From Roseibium aggregatum IAM 12614 (GTDB lineage: Bacteria; Pseudomonadota; Alphaproteobacteria; Rhizobiales; Stappiaceae): a stretch of DNA of 64,000 nucleotides. The position numbers were made by a program, and so were the translations under genes. The stretch is taken from the NCBI RefSeq assembly GCF_000168975.1, contig NZ_AAUW01000027.1:31190-95189 (forward strand), given 5' to 3'. Shown in pieces: positions 7,784-17,285 of this stretch (position 1 is the stretch's first letter; each line of letters starts with the position of its first letter). Under the pieces are notes generated by a model, which saw nothing but the letters and a program-made list of their open reading frames with translations, ran no database searches and was not told where the DNA came from.

Positions 7784-10700
7784 ATGGTGCCGGTGATAGA
7801 CCCGCTCACCTTCGCTGCTGCTTGCAAAAAACCATCCGATCACAAAACCAATCGAGCCGAAAATACGTGTCAACCAGTGCTGCCCATGATCCCGGGAATC
7901 ACTGCCTACGATCAACTGAAATCAGTGCCCGCGATCATGCGAAACGCGCGCTCCCTGTTACAATCAACACACCAGAAGCACGGGATTGATTTTACTGCTG
8001 GGCAGAACTCAACGAACTCTCATCGAAGAAGTCCAGCCGTGAACAAGCCCATCAAATCGACCAACCGGTCGCAGCAAACTCTGCCTGATATCCGCTTTAA
8101 CCAAGAAAGGGCGGCAGATGAAGCCAATAACACGGCCGTCGCTCCCCGCGCTTTTCAGGGAAGGGCCGTCAGGCGAAGCCAAGGCCCACTGACTGGAGGG
8201 GGAGGCGACCAAGGCGACAGGACTGCAGGCGGCCGCATTCGTTCATCAATTTTGATCGACGGCTTTTTGAATGACCGGCCCCAGGCAATCGAGCCGGGGG
8301 CTGCCCGTGAGGCGGTCTTGGAGAAAATTCGTCAGTACACAAAATTGTCAGATGAAGGTATGATCGAAGAGGCCCGCGAGCAGTTGCGGACCTGTTTGAT
8401 TCCCCAACGAGTGGTGAGCCGCGATGAACTCGAGCGCGAAATTGCGGAGAAGCAAACGCTACTGATAAATCAAGCAAAGAAGGGCTGGTACGAGCAGGAG
8501 CAAGCTGCTGATGATGAAGGCTTTGGTGATTGGTGCACTCAAGTGGACGTGACCGAACGTCCTCCTTGTGAGAGCACAGCAGCAGACTGCGGTGAAGCCA
8601 ACGGCTGGAGGCTCATTGCCAATTCCAATATTGACTTCAGCAAGTTTGATCTCTCCGGCACAGACCTCTCGAACTTGGATCTTCGTGGAGCCGTTCTATG
8701 CGGTTGTTTCCAGCCATTAAGTGAGAAATTGTCAGGGCAGGAGAAGGAGAATCTAAAGGGAGTAAAGTTATCGGGGGCCAGGCTCGATCGGGCTGGGCTC
8801 GAGCGACTGATCGCGGCGCGCAAGGCGGCAACGCCCGAGGGGGAATTGGTCGATCTGACGAACCTGGACCTGTCCTATGAAGACCTGAGGGGTATCGATT
8901 TCAGCCATTGTGATCTGACGGGAACGGACTTCAGCGCGTCCAAACTCGATCGCGCTGGCCTCGAGCGACTGATCGCAGTGCGCAAGGCGGTGGCACACGA
9001 GGGGGAATTGGTCGATCTGACTAACCTGGACCTGTCCGATCAAGACCTGAGCGATATCGATTTCAGCAATTGCGATCTGCGGGGAACGGACTTCACAGGC
9101 GCGACCATCGAAAAAGCGATCTTCACGAAAGCCAGGCTCGATCGGGCCGGGCTCGAGCAACTGATCGCGGCGCGCAAGGCGGCAACGCCCGAGGGGGAAT
9201 TGGTCGATCTGACGAACCTGGACCTGTCCTATCAAGACCTGAGCGATATCGATTTCAGCCATTGCGATCTGTGGGGAACGGACTTCACCGCGGCCAAGCT
9301 CAATTGGGCCGCGCTCGAACGACTGATCGCTGCGCTCAAGGCAACGACGCGCGAGGGGGAATTAGTCGATCTGGGGGGCCTGAATCTGTCCGGTCAAGAC
9401 CTGGGGAATATTGATTTCAGCCATTGCGATCTGACGGGAACGGACTTCACAGGCGCGATCATCGACAAAGCCAACTTCACGAAAGCCAGGCTCGATCGGG
9501 CTGGGCTCGAGCGACTGATCGCGGCGCGCAAGGCGGCAACGCCCGAGGGGGAATTGGTCGATCTGACGAACCTGGACCTGTCCTATGAAGACCTGAGGGG
9601 TATCGATTTCAGCCATTGTGATCTGACGGGAACGGACTTCAGCGCGTCCAAACTCGATCGCGCTGGCCTCGAGCGACTGATCGCAGTGCGCAAGGCGGTG
9701 GCACACGAGGGGGAATTGGTCGATCTGACTAACCTGGACCTGTCCGATCAAGACCTGAGCGATATCGATTTCAGCAATTGCGATCTGACGGGAACGGACT
9801 TCACAGGCGCGATCATCGACAAAGCCAACTTCACGAAAGCCAACTTCACGAAAGCCAGGCTCGATCGGGCTGGGCTCGAGCGACTGATCGCGGCGCGCAA
9901 GGCGGTGGCGCAAGAGGGGGAATTGGTCGATCTGACGAATCTGGACCTGTCCTATGAAGACCTGAGGGGTATCGATTTCAGCCATTGTGATCTGACGGGA
10001 ACGGACTTCAGCGAGTCCAAACTCGATCGGGCTGGCCTCGAGCGACTGATCGCAGCGCGCAAGGCGGCAACGCCCGAGGGGGAATTGGTCGATCTGACGA
10101 ACCTGAACCTGTCCTATGAAGACCTGAGCGATATCGATTTCAGCAATTGCGATCTGCGGGGAACGGACTTCACAGGCGCGACCATCGAAAAAGCGATCTT
10201 CACGAAAGCCAGGCTCGATCGGGCCGGGCTCGAGCAACTGATCGCGGCGCGCAAGGCGGCAACGCCCGAGGGGGAATTGGTCGATCTGACGAACCTGGAC
10301 CTGTCCTATCAAGACCTGAGCGATATCGATTTCAGCCATTGCGATCTGTGGGGAACGGACTTCACCGCGGCCAAGCTCAATTGGGCCGCGCTCGAACGAC
10401 TGATCGCTGCGCTCAAGGCAACGACGCGCGAGGGGGAATTAGTCGATCTGACGAACCTGAACCTGTCCGATCAAGACCTGGGGGATATCGATTTCAGCCA
10501 TTGCGATCTGACGGGAACGAATTTCACAGGCGCGACCATCGACAAAGCCAACTTCACGAAAGCCAGGCTCGATCGGGTCGGGCTTGAACGACTGATCGCG
10601 GCGCGCAAGGCGGCAACGCCCGAGGGGGAATTGGTCGATCTGACGAACCTGGACCTGTCCTATGAAGACCTGAGGGGTATCGATTTCAGCCATTGTGATC

Positions 10701-11575
10701 TGACGGGAACGGACTTCAGCGAGTCCAAACTCGATCGCGCTGGCCTCGAGCGACTGATCGCAGCGCGCAAGGCGGTGGCACACGAGGGGGAATTGGTCGA
10801 TCTGACGAACCTGGACCTGTCCGATCAAGACCTGAGCGATATCGATTTCAGCAATTGCGATCTGCGGGGAACGGACTTCACCGCGGCCAAGCTCAATTGG
10901 GCCGCGCTCGAACGAATGATCGCTGCGCTCAAGGCAACGACGCGCGAGGGGGAATTAGTCGATCTGACGAACCTGAACCTGTCCGATCAAGACCTGGGGG
11001 ATATCGATTTCAGCCATTGCGATCTGCGGGGAACGAACTTCACAGGCGCGACCATCGAAAAAGCCAACTTCACGAAAGCCAGGCTCGATCGGGCTGGGCT
11101 CGAGCGACTGATCGCGGCGCGCAAGGCGGTGGCGCAAGAGGGGGAATTGGTCGATCTGAGGAACCTGAACCTGTCCTATGAAGACCTGAGCGATATCGAT
11201 TTCAGCCATTGCGATCTGAGGGGAACGAACTTCACAGGCGCGACCATCGACAAAGCGATCTTCACGAAAGCCAGGCTCGATCGGGCCGGGCTCGAGCAAC
11301 TGATCGCGGCGCGCAAGGCGACGACGCGCCGGCGCGCATTGGTTGATCTGATGGACCTGGACCTGTCCGATCAAGACCTAGGGGGTATCAATTTCAGCCA
11401 TTGCGATCTGAGGAGAACGAACTTCACAGGTGTGACCATCGACAAAGCGATCTTCACGAAAGCCAAGCTCTATCCGGCTGGGCTCAAGCAACTGATCGCG
11501 GCGGGCAAGGCGACGACGCGCATTGGTCGATCTAAGGGGCCTGAATCTGTCCGGTCAAGACCTGGGGAATATTGA
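7784..11575 (+). CDS. giant pentapeptide-repeat protein, frameshifted and 3'-truncated
   Basis: 1263 codons. Residues 1-280 are Gln/Asn/Lys/Arg-rich without a signal peptide; a helical stretch lies about residues 170-240. From residue ~334 there are 16 tandem units, each an amphipathic helix (LDRAGLERLIAARKA type) followed by EGELVDLTNLDLS and pentapeptides (IDFSHCDLTGTDF). Units are 54 or 64 residues; the longer ones carry two extra pentapeptides (ATIEKAIFTK-like). The frame shifts near 11520 through loss of about 7 bases in unit 16, and homology resumes to about 11669, where an IS3 fragment cuts it. The native protein was longer. No ribosome-binding site is clear at 7784, so the start is uncertain. 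A secreted effector or adhesin-like scaffold is possible. Confidence 0.8.
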   Translation: MVPVIDPLTFAAACKKPSDHKTNRAENTCQPVLPMIPGITAYDQLKSVPAIMRNARSLLQSTHQKHGIDFTAGQNSTNSHRRSPAVNKPIKSTNRSQQTLPDIRFNQERAADEANNTAVAPRAFQGRAVRRSQGPLTGGGGDQGDRTAGGRIRSSILIDGFLNDRPQAIEPGAAREAVLEKIRQYTKLSDEGMIEEAREQLRTCLIPQRVVSRDELEREIAEKQTLLINQAKKGWYEQEQAADDEGFGDWCTQVDVTERPPCESTAADCGEANGWRLIANSNIDFSKFDLSGTDLSNLDLRGAVLCGCFQPLSEKLSGQEKENLKGVKLSGARLDRAGLERLIAARKAATPEGELVDLTNLDLSYEDLRGIDFSHCDLTGTDFSASKLDRAGLERLIAVRKAVAHEGELVDLTNLDLSDQDLSDIDFSNCDLRGTDFTGATIEKAIFTKARLDRAGLEQLIAARKAATPEGELVDLTNLDLSYQDLSDIDFSHCDLWGTDFTAAKLNWAALERLIAALKATTREGELVDLGGLNLSGQDLGNIDFSHCDLTGTDFTGAIIDKANFTKARLDRAGLERLIAARKAATPEGELVDLTNLDLSYEDLRGIDFSHCDLTGTDFSASKLDRAGLERLIAVRKAVAHEGELVDLTNLDLSDQDLSDIDFSNCDLTGTDFTGAIIDKANFTKANFTKARLDRAGLERLIAARKAVAQEGELVDLTNLDLSYEDLRGIDFSHCDLTGTDFSESKLDRAGLERLIAARKAATPEGELVDLTNLNLSYEDLSDIDFSNCDLRGTDFTGATIEKAIFTKARLDRAGLEQLIAARKAATPEGELVDLTNLDLSYQDLSDIDFSHCDLWGTDFTAAKLNWAALERLIAALKATTREGELVDLTNLNLSDQDLGDIDFSHCDLTGTNFTGATIDKANFTKARLDRVGLERLIAARKAATPEGELVDLTNLDLSYEDLRGIDFSHCDLTGTDFSESKLDRAGLERLIAARKAVAHEGELVDLTNLDLSDQDLSDIDFSNCDLRGTDFTAAKLNWAALERMIAALKATTREGELVDLTNLNLSDQDLGDIDFSHCDLRGTNFTGATIEKANFTKARLDRAGLERLIAARKAVAQEGELVDLRNLNLSYEDLSDIDFSHCDLRGTNFTGATIDKAIFTKARLDRAGLEQLIAARKATTRRRALVDLMDLDLSDQDLGGINFSHCDLRRTNFTGVTIDKAIFTKAKLYPAGLKQLIAAGKATTRIGRSKGPESVRSRPGEY

Positions 11576-11669
11576 TTTCAGCCATTGCGATCTGCGGGGA
11601 ACGGACTTTACAGGCACGACCATCGACAAAGCGATCTTCACGAAAGCCAAGCTTGATCGGGCCGGGCTT
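8783..11669 (+). repeat. tandem 162/192-bp coding repeats (17 copies)
   Basis: DNA repeats encoding the 54/64-residue protein units. Higher-order copying is visible: the block around 9070-9414 recurs almost unchanged at 10147-10490 (offset 1077 bp), and units 1 and 5 are identical. This indicates recent unequal recombination. Confidence 0.9.
11520..11669 (+). pseudogene. out-of-frame tail of the giant pentapeptide gene
   Basis: After the frameshift the homologous frame continues with VDLRGLNLSGQDLGNIDFSH to TKAKLDRAGL and ends at the IS3 junction. It confirms that the 11575 stop is not the native end. Confidence 0.8.
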
Positions 11670-12690
11670 GGACGCCCCTGTCCGAGTGGTGCACGAGGCC
11701 ACCGCCATGAACGGGACGCCGATCATGAAGCGCCTGCTCCAGAGCATCGAGAACGAAGGGCGCATGCGCCGTCCGGCTGACACGCCAGCCGACGATACGC
11801 CGGGCAAATGCGTCGATACTGAAAGGGACATAGACAAAACCCTGCCAGGTGACCACGTACGTGAAATCCGAACCCCAGAGCCTGTTCGGCGCCGGTGCCT
11901 TGAACTGACGGTTGACGCGGTCGAGCGGACTGGGTTCTGACTTGTCCGGAAAGGTCATTTTCACAGGTTTGCCACGGATGATCCCCTGAAGCCCATGGAC
12001 CTCATGAGCCGGGACACGGGGCAACGGGCGATATCGAAGCCCGCCCGCTGCAATTGTCGCCAGATCTTGCGCACGCCATAGACCCGGAAGTTCTCCTCGA
12101 AGACACGGCGTATCTCGATCTTCAGAGTAGTATCGCGGCGGGCGCGGACTGAAAGCCTGTCCACGTCCTCACGCTTGGCGATGTTCTCGTAGTAGGTCGA
12201 TGGGGCAATCGGCAGCAGTCTGCAAATCGGCTCGACCCCAAAAACACCTCGGTGTTCTTCGATGAAGGCAATCATCGCTTCAGTGGGCGGTCGAGCTCCG
12301 CCTCACTGCCCGGCAGGCGTTTGCTTGCAAACGCAGAGAGGGGGCGAAATATGCAGACGCCTTGCGCAAGATTTCGTTGGCCTGACGAAGCTCACGGTTC
12401 TCCCGCTCAAGAGCTTTCATCTTCTCGGCCACATCGCTCGGTAGGCTGGCTCGTTTGCCGCTGTCAACCTCTGACTTCTTGACTCACTCATGCAACGTCG
12501 CCGGTGCGCAGCCGATCTTAGCTGCGATAGAGGACACTGCGGCCCAACGGGACGGATGTTCAGCTTCATGGTCGAGCACCATGCGGACGGCACGTTCACG
12601 GACTTCAACTGAAAACTTGTTTGTTGTCTTGCTCATATCGGCTCCACTGTCTCAGAAGTTGGAGCCTCCGGCAAACCCGGCGCGGTTCAA
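11669..12690 (-). pseudogene. IS3-family element, truncated and degenerate
   Basis: Minus strand: left end at about 12690 (terminal GAACCGCGCCGGGTTTGCCG), orfA from 12636 (KTTNKFSVEVRERAVRMVL) with a TGA for Trp and a ~40-bp insertion after SAYFA, then orfB (MIAFIEEHRGVFGVEPIC from 12275). OrfB is frameshifted near 12010 and ends at VHHSDRGVQ, before the catalytic Glu, at the junction with the giant gene. Confidence 0.82.
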
Positions 12691-12721
12691 ACCGGCTGTG
12701 TGCTGGCCAGTCCAGTTCTGG

Positions 12722-13210
12722 CTAGTCAGGGGCAGCGTCTGCCTTTGCTTGTTCCAGCTGCTCAATGTTGTGCCGGTCACGTTCCTCGTTCTCAGTCCGC
12801 TGTCTTTCGGCTATCTCGGCGCTTTCCTGCTCCCGGAGTGCGGCAATCAATCGGTCCTGTTTCTCGCGCAACAGCTTTAGCATCAGAGCCAATTCAGAGT
12901 CTTCCAGATGAGCCATTGTATAACCCATCGGGTTTTGGTCCACTTGCTCGATGCGTTCGTGCAGCCACTTGTAGCAAGTGGTCGTGAACTCGATCGCTAT
13001 TTCATCCGAAAAGTCCAAATAAAAGCGCACAGCGTCATCTGAGATGAGATCAAGGCACTCAATCATGTGAGAACTGATCGACGTGATACCCATCTCTTCA
13101 CGATCACCAAACAGCTTGAGCAGCTGCTCTTCTGTTGCATTTGGAAGGCCCGGATTACACGCCGCGAGCACCGCACTTGTCGCAATAGCGGCCAGAGATT
13201 TCTTTAACAA
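12722..13210 (-). CDS. small lipoprotein of unknown function
   Basis: 162 residues. TTG start at 13210 with an ideal AGGAGG five bases upstream. Signal peptide with lipobox LAAC (Cys18), so it should be lipidated and anchored in the membrane facing the periplasm. The rest is helical and acidic; residues ~115-160 (EKQDRLIAALREQESAEIAE) look like a coiled coil. No family recognised. An activator-type palindrome is centred 64.5 bases before the start, suggesting co-regulation with the pentapeptide and IS5-bracketed genes. Confidence 0.8.
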   Translation of the reverse strand: MLKKSLAAIATSAVLAACNPGLPNATEEQLLKLFGDREEMGITSISSHMIECLDLISDDAVRFYLDFSDEIAIEFTTTCYKWLHERIEQVDQNPMGYTMAHLEDSELALMLKLLREKQDRLIAALREQESAEIAERQRTENEERDRHNIEQLEQAKADAAPD

Positions 13211-13238
13211 TTTCGCCTCCTGACTTTAGATCGATGAT

Positions 13239-13282
13239 TGATTACCGCGGTGCTCTCGCGTTGGCCTGTGCTATTTGACACA
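13239..13282 (-). promoter_or_regulatory. activator palindrome and -10 of the lipoprotein gene
   Basis: Minus strand TGTGTC-AAAT-AGCACA (+ 13267-13282), centre 13274.5. TAATCA (+ 13239-13244) begins 31 bases after the centre. Both TGTG and CACA arms are exact. Confidence 0.62.
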
Positions 13283-13822
13283 TCTGCTCCACACGCCGCG
13301 AATTGACACCGATCTGCCCGTCTTTTTCCTCAAAACGCGCGGCTATCTTGTTCAGCGTCACACGCGCGGGTCAGACAGTCTCTGGCAAATCAAGTGTTGA
13401 CAACGTTTCCGGATTAGTTGTCGGAGAGTGTTTTCAATAGCATTCAGTGTCATGCTCGAGCCGTCTTTGCCCCCATTTTGTTGAGAGCGCTCTCTGGCCA
13501 CCGGGTGCAGGGGAGACACGGGGCAGTGTGCGTCCTTGCCTTGGATGGCCAAGTGGCCAGAGAGCTGACTGTCTTTGTTCACAGGGGTGGGTAATTGTGG
13601 GGTCCTGTGAAGACAGCACTCCCGAAACTTGGCGATGGTGTGCTTTAGACACGCCATGCGGGTAGCAAACTACGGCTGGTTACGGGATCGCGTGCGGCGG
13701 CTCTTGCTATGTTCTTGAACGCGGTCCATGCCATGATTGCCTGGTTCATGAATTTTCCGGTTTTGATTTTGTTTCCGATTGAACCAGCCCGGTCAGGAGC
13801 CGGCGGGACAAAGAGAGGTGGG
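13283..13822. other. no recognisable gene
   Basis: Several short open frames exist on both strands, none with a family match or a convincing start. 13665-13822 could encode a fragment (FMNQAIMAWTAFKNIARAA on the minus strand) but it fuses into the repeat at 13823. Confidence 0.4.
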
Positions 13823-13841
13823 GATGGAGGCGCGTAATCAT

Positions 13842-14187
13842 TTAGATTGTGCCGTGCATGGCTCTCGTGATGGCCGGACACTGGCTGTCATGCAACACGA
13901 CTGGCCCTAGCGACAGCGGCGCGTCGATCCGCTTATCCGGAGTGCCGATCCATTTGAAATGATCGCCGTCATAGCGAGAGCCGAACGTGGCGTCGATCGC
14001 TTGGCCGGTGGCAAATGCGTGGGCTCAGGTCTGGACCGGAAAGCAGATCATCGCCGGGACGGGATTCAGGACATCAGCTTCAGGACGCTTGGCCAGTTCG
14101 ATGAAATGCTCCGGAACAAACAGGCCCAAAAGGAAGGCGTCCAAACGGGCACTCGGGCCTGTGTGGACGCCTTGTAGAACGAAGGGT
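13842..14187 (-). pseudogene. unknown protein remnant (copy 1)
   Basis: Minus-strand frame reads FLLGLFVPEHFIELAKRPE ... ADVLNPVPAMICFPVQT, a TGA where Trp is likely, then AHAFATGQAIDATFGSRYDG to CPAITRAMHGTI. Codon use is normal and the sequence protein-like, but I recognise no family. The N-terminus is missing. The same stop is in copy 2, so the gene broke before duplication. Confidence 0.5.
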
Positions 14188-14302
14188 GAGGAAATCCTTT
14201 AAGCGGAAGACCTTTGTCCGTCGGCAAGAGTGTCGATGAACCCTTCCCTGTCACTGGTTCGGCGTTAAGGCCAAGGGAGTGACACTCATTCTGATCAGGC
14301 CC

Positions 14303-14509
14303 TCAGCCCTTGGGGGACTTAGTGTCAACGCGACGGTCTTCTCTGCCAGCGACAACGATCTTTGCGTCGTCATTCGCTTTCACCGAAGCGGTTTGTGCAG
14401 TTGGTTTGACCTGCATTTCCGGATGAGTTGCGGCATTAACCGTGGTGGACACGGCAAAGGCGGTAAAAAGCATAACTGAGGCAATCGTAGTGCGGAACAT
14501 GGCTGTCAC
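14303..14509 (-). CDS. small secreted protein (copy 1, promoter removed)
   Basis: 68 residues: Sec signal peptide (MTAMFRTTIASVMLFTAF, cleavage after VNA) and a short Lys/Asp-rich mature part of about 40 residues. No family known. Identical to the copy at 44291-44497. Element A sits two bases upstream of the start codon, so the promoter now lies 4 kb away at 18569-18616. This copy is probably silent unless read from IS A. Confidence 0.6.
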   Translation of the reverse strand: MTAMFRTTIASVMLFTAFAVSTTVNAATHPEMQVKPTAQTASVKANDDAKIVVAGREDRRVDTKSPKG

Positions 14510-14572
14510 TCAGAGGTGGCTCGGTTTGTCTGAACAGTTCGGGGCGTTTTGCTAAGTGGATTTCCGCCTCGA

Positions 14573-15463
14573 TTATGCCGCCGCCATCATCGGCGTCAGC
14601 GCGTTGAAGTAGGCCTGATCCGGCGTCTGCCGGTCAAGGGATGAATGTGGGCGTCGGGTGTTGTAAAAGGTCAGATAGCGGCCGATGCCAGCGCGGGCCT
14701 CGGACACGGTCTTGTAAGCGTGGAGGTAGACTTCCTCGTATTTGATAGACCTCCAAAGCCGCTCGACGAAGACATTGTCCCGCCAAGCGCCCTTGCCGTC
14801 CATCGAGATGGCGATCTCAGCTTTCTTCAGCACCGCCGTAAAGTCGATGGAAGTGAACTGCGATCCCTGGTCAGTGTTGAATATTTCTGGCTTGCCATAG
14901 CGAGCCAGTGCCTCCTCGACTGCCTCGATGCAGAAGGCTGCCTCCATCGTGATCGACAGCCTCCACGACAGAACCCTCCGGCTGAACCAGTCCACGACGG
15001 CGCAGAGATAAACGAACCCCCGCGCCATAGGAATGTACGTCAGGTCCATCGCCCAGACCTGATTGGGTCTGGTGACCGCCAGCTTGCGCAGGAGATAGGG
15101 ATAGATTTTGTGACCTGGCGCTGGTTTCGACGTATTGGGGCGGCGATAGATCGCCTCGATGCCCATCTTCTTCATCAGCGTGGCGACGTGAAGCCGCCCG
15201 ACACTCAGACCTTCTCCCTTCAAGAGCCCTTGCAACATCCGGCTTCCGGCAAACGGGTAGTCGAGATGCAACTCATCGATCCGGCGCATCAAAGCCAGAT
15301 CGCCGTCCGACACCGGACGCGGCGAATAATAGACGCTGCCACGGCTGAAGCCGAGAAGCTTCGCCTGGCGCACGACCGACAGTTTGTGCGCGCGGTCGAT
15401 CATTTCTTTCCGCCCAGCAATCCCGCCTTGCCGAGCGCTCCGGCCAAAAAATCATTCTCCAGC
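14573..15463 (-). CDS. IS3-family OrfB of element A (integrase core)
   Basis: 277+ residues after the HTH_21-like N-terminus: HTH (MIDRAHKLSVVRQAKLLGF), then the rve core with D in WAMDLTYIP, D in FNTDQGSQF and E in NVFVERLWR, the DDE triad. Ends RRPHSSLDRQTPDQAYFN. The open frame from ATG 15403 looks intact, but its 5' side, which joins orfA, was separated by element B at 15464. Confidence 0.9.
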
Positions 15464-15529
15464 TGAAGTGGTCCCGGAAATCCGGACAGGTTGCTAAGGT
15501 GTATCCCATTAATTTGAAGGGATACGAGA

Positions 15530-15781
15530 ATGGCGAAACGCCGGAATTTTTCGGACGCGTTTAAAGCGAAGGTCGCGCTTGAGGCATTGCGGGGTGACAA
15601 GACGATCCAGGAGATCGCAGCCAAGTATCAGGTACATCCGAACCAGGTGAGCACGTGGAAACGTCAGGCTGTCGAAGGCATGGCGGATGTGTTCGCCCGT
15701 GGAGGCAAATCCGAGGGGCCGACGGAAGCGGAGGTCAAGGAATTGCACGCCAAGATCGGGAGGCTGAGCGTCGAGAACGAT
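15530..15781 (+). pseudogene. IS3-family OrfA of element B, interrupted by IS110
   Basis: MAKRRNFSDAFKAKVALEAL start and HTH (TIQEIAAKYQVHPNQVSTWK) followed by KELHAKIGRLSVEND, where element C begins. The open frame runs on to 15856 into IS110 DNA, giving a fused tail. Confidence 0.88.
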
Positions 15782-17260
15782 TTATATGAGGCCGTTTCTG
15801 TCAATAGGGTTGCAAAGCACCATCACCCGCAGAGCGCGAGTGCTAATACGTTATAGTTCGGACGGTTCGATCGTTGCGCGACGGTCATGCGGATATGCCC
15901 GCATCAACTTATATCCGGTAGCTCCATGACGGCTGACCACAATCTTGCATTCACGCGGACGGATCGGGGACGGGTTCACACTTTTTGCCGGCGCTCCGAG
16001 GGTGCGCCAATCGTTGACACGACGCCCGTCATCCCGCCCTCAGACCTCTGGCCGGAGGTCTGAAGCTCTTTCGTTCTTCAGTTTATGCCATGGTTGGTGA
16101 CAGTCGTGCCCTCTCTGGCAGAACGCCTGTTTCCACGTAGCGCCACAGCACAATGGCAAGCTTGCGGGCCAGTGCGATCAGCATAATCCGGCGCATGCGG
16201 CCGCCCTGGCCTTGTGTTCGAGTCAGATACCAGCGCGAAAGGGGACTGTCTGGCTGATATTTGATCCAGAGCCAGGCGATCTCAATCAGAATGCGCCGTG
16301 CCCACGCGTTGCCAGCCTTGGAAATGCCTTGGCATTTGGTCACAGTTCCGCTGTCGTATGCGCTCGGTGTCAGGCCAAGATACGACGCCAAATGGCGGCG
16401 CGATGCGAACGTTCGTGCAAAGACTTCGCGGGCAAGAATGGCGGAGGCTGTTCCGCCGATACCATGAAGCTGCTCAAGATCCAGTCGCTTCTGTTCGACT
16501 GCTGGGGACTGCGCATCGGCTGTGTCGCGCTCCTTCTCGACCTCACGCAGTTGATCTTCGACCATGATCAGGCGGGCATATTCGCGCTTTAATTCCGCGA
16601 GAAGACGTCGTGGGAGCCTGTGTCCCTCCGCTGTCTGGAGTTGGGTGAAGTCAATGCGGTTTCGGCGCTGCCTTGGTTCAACGTCACGAATGCCCTGGGC
16701 AAAGAGCAGCCCCTTGATCCGGTTGACGTGGGCTGTGCGCTCATGGATGAGCCTGTCCCGCTCGCGATGTGACCTGCGTGCGTCTTCTTCTTCGACGCTC
16801 AATATGCGCACTTGCGCGCAGACATGACGTTCCCCGCGATCAAGTGCTGCCAGCGCCCTGAGCATTGCCAAAGCATCGATACGATCCGTCTTGACCCGTC
16901 GCGCCCGGCGATTGACCTGCAGGCTTGCTGGATCGAGCACGCGAACATCAAAGCCTTGGGCGATCAGAAAGCGGGCAAGCCAGAAACCGTCATGCCCGGC
17001 CTCAAAGCAAATGATCATACGCCCACTGCTGTGTGTAGCGGCCAGTCGTCGAAGAAGCCCCTTCGTGTCACCACCAGAAAGTCGATGTATCGACGGCTTG
17101 TCGCGGTCCGGATGGGCGATGCCGACGATCCAGCTGCGCTTGCTGAGCTCAATCGCTACGTAGGCCGTCGAGTTTGCGTCGTGATACTGATCCATAGTGT
17201 GCCTCCCGTATCAAATTAACGCGGTCAGCCTATCCGAGAGCCAGAGCCGCTCTCATAGGA
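15782..17260 (-). mobile_element. IS110-family element C inside element B
   Basis: About 1.48 kb between the GAT triplets at 15779-15781 and 17259-17261 of the B orfA/orfB junction. It has no obvious terminal inverted repeats, as usual for IS110. It carries one intact transposase gene. Confidence 0.82.
16083..17195 (-). CDS. IS110-family transposase (element C)
   Basis: 370 residues, apparently intact. N-terminal RuvC-like DEDD domain (AYVAIELSKRSW, ICFEAGHDGFW, KTDRIDALAML) and C-terminal transposase_20 domain (LHGIGGTASAILA, LASYLGLTPSAYDSG) with the serine-bearing helix region. IS110 transposases use a guide (bridge) RNA from the element ends; the long non-coding flank at 15860-16080 could hold it. 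The only complete transposase in this nest. Confidence 0.92.
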   Translation of the reverse strand: MDQYHDANSTAYVAIELSKRSWIVGIAHPDRDKPSIHRLSGGDTKGLLRRLAATHSSGRMIICFEAGHDGFWLARFLIAQGFDVRVLDPASLQVNRRARRVKTDRIDALAMLRALAALDRGERHVCAQVRILSVEEEDARRSHRERDRLIHERTAHVNRIKGLLFAQGIRDVEPRQRRNRIDFTQLQTAEGHRLPRRLLAELKREYARLIMVEDQLREVEKERDTADAQSPAVEQKRLDLEQLHGIGGTASAILAREVFARTFASRRHLASYLGLTPSAYDSGTVTKCQGISKAGNAWARRILIEIAWLWIKYQPDSPLSRWYLTRTQGQGGRMRRIMLIALARKLAIVLWRYVETGVLPERARLSPTMA

Positions 17261-17285
17261 TCTTTTTAGCGCAAGGGCTCAAGAA

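Larger units (their letters stand above)
13823..14511. repeat. 689-bp repeat, copy 1 (left part; copy 2 at 43811-44499)
   Basis: Matches 43811-44499 with one difference noticed (13871). Both copies hold the same broken gene and small secreted-protein gene. In copy 1 the repeat is interrupted at 14511 by element A; the remaining 112 bp resume at 18541-18652, matching 44500-44611. Confidence 0.95.

Noticed and set aside
8768..11374. Long minus-strand open frames across the giant gene (for example 9362-10339)
   Set aside because: They are exact antisense shadows of the tandem coding repeats; the plus frame has the coherent pentapeptide pattern.
8783..11669. CRISPR array
   Set aside because: Repeats are 162/192 bp, in frame and coding, with no short direct repeat-spacer pattern; no cas genes anywhere in the window.
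13447..13665. Small open frames in 13.3-13.8 kb
   Set aside because: Equal-length frames on both strands, no family match, no ribosome-binding site.
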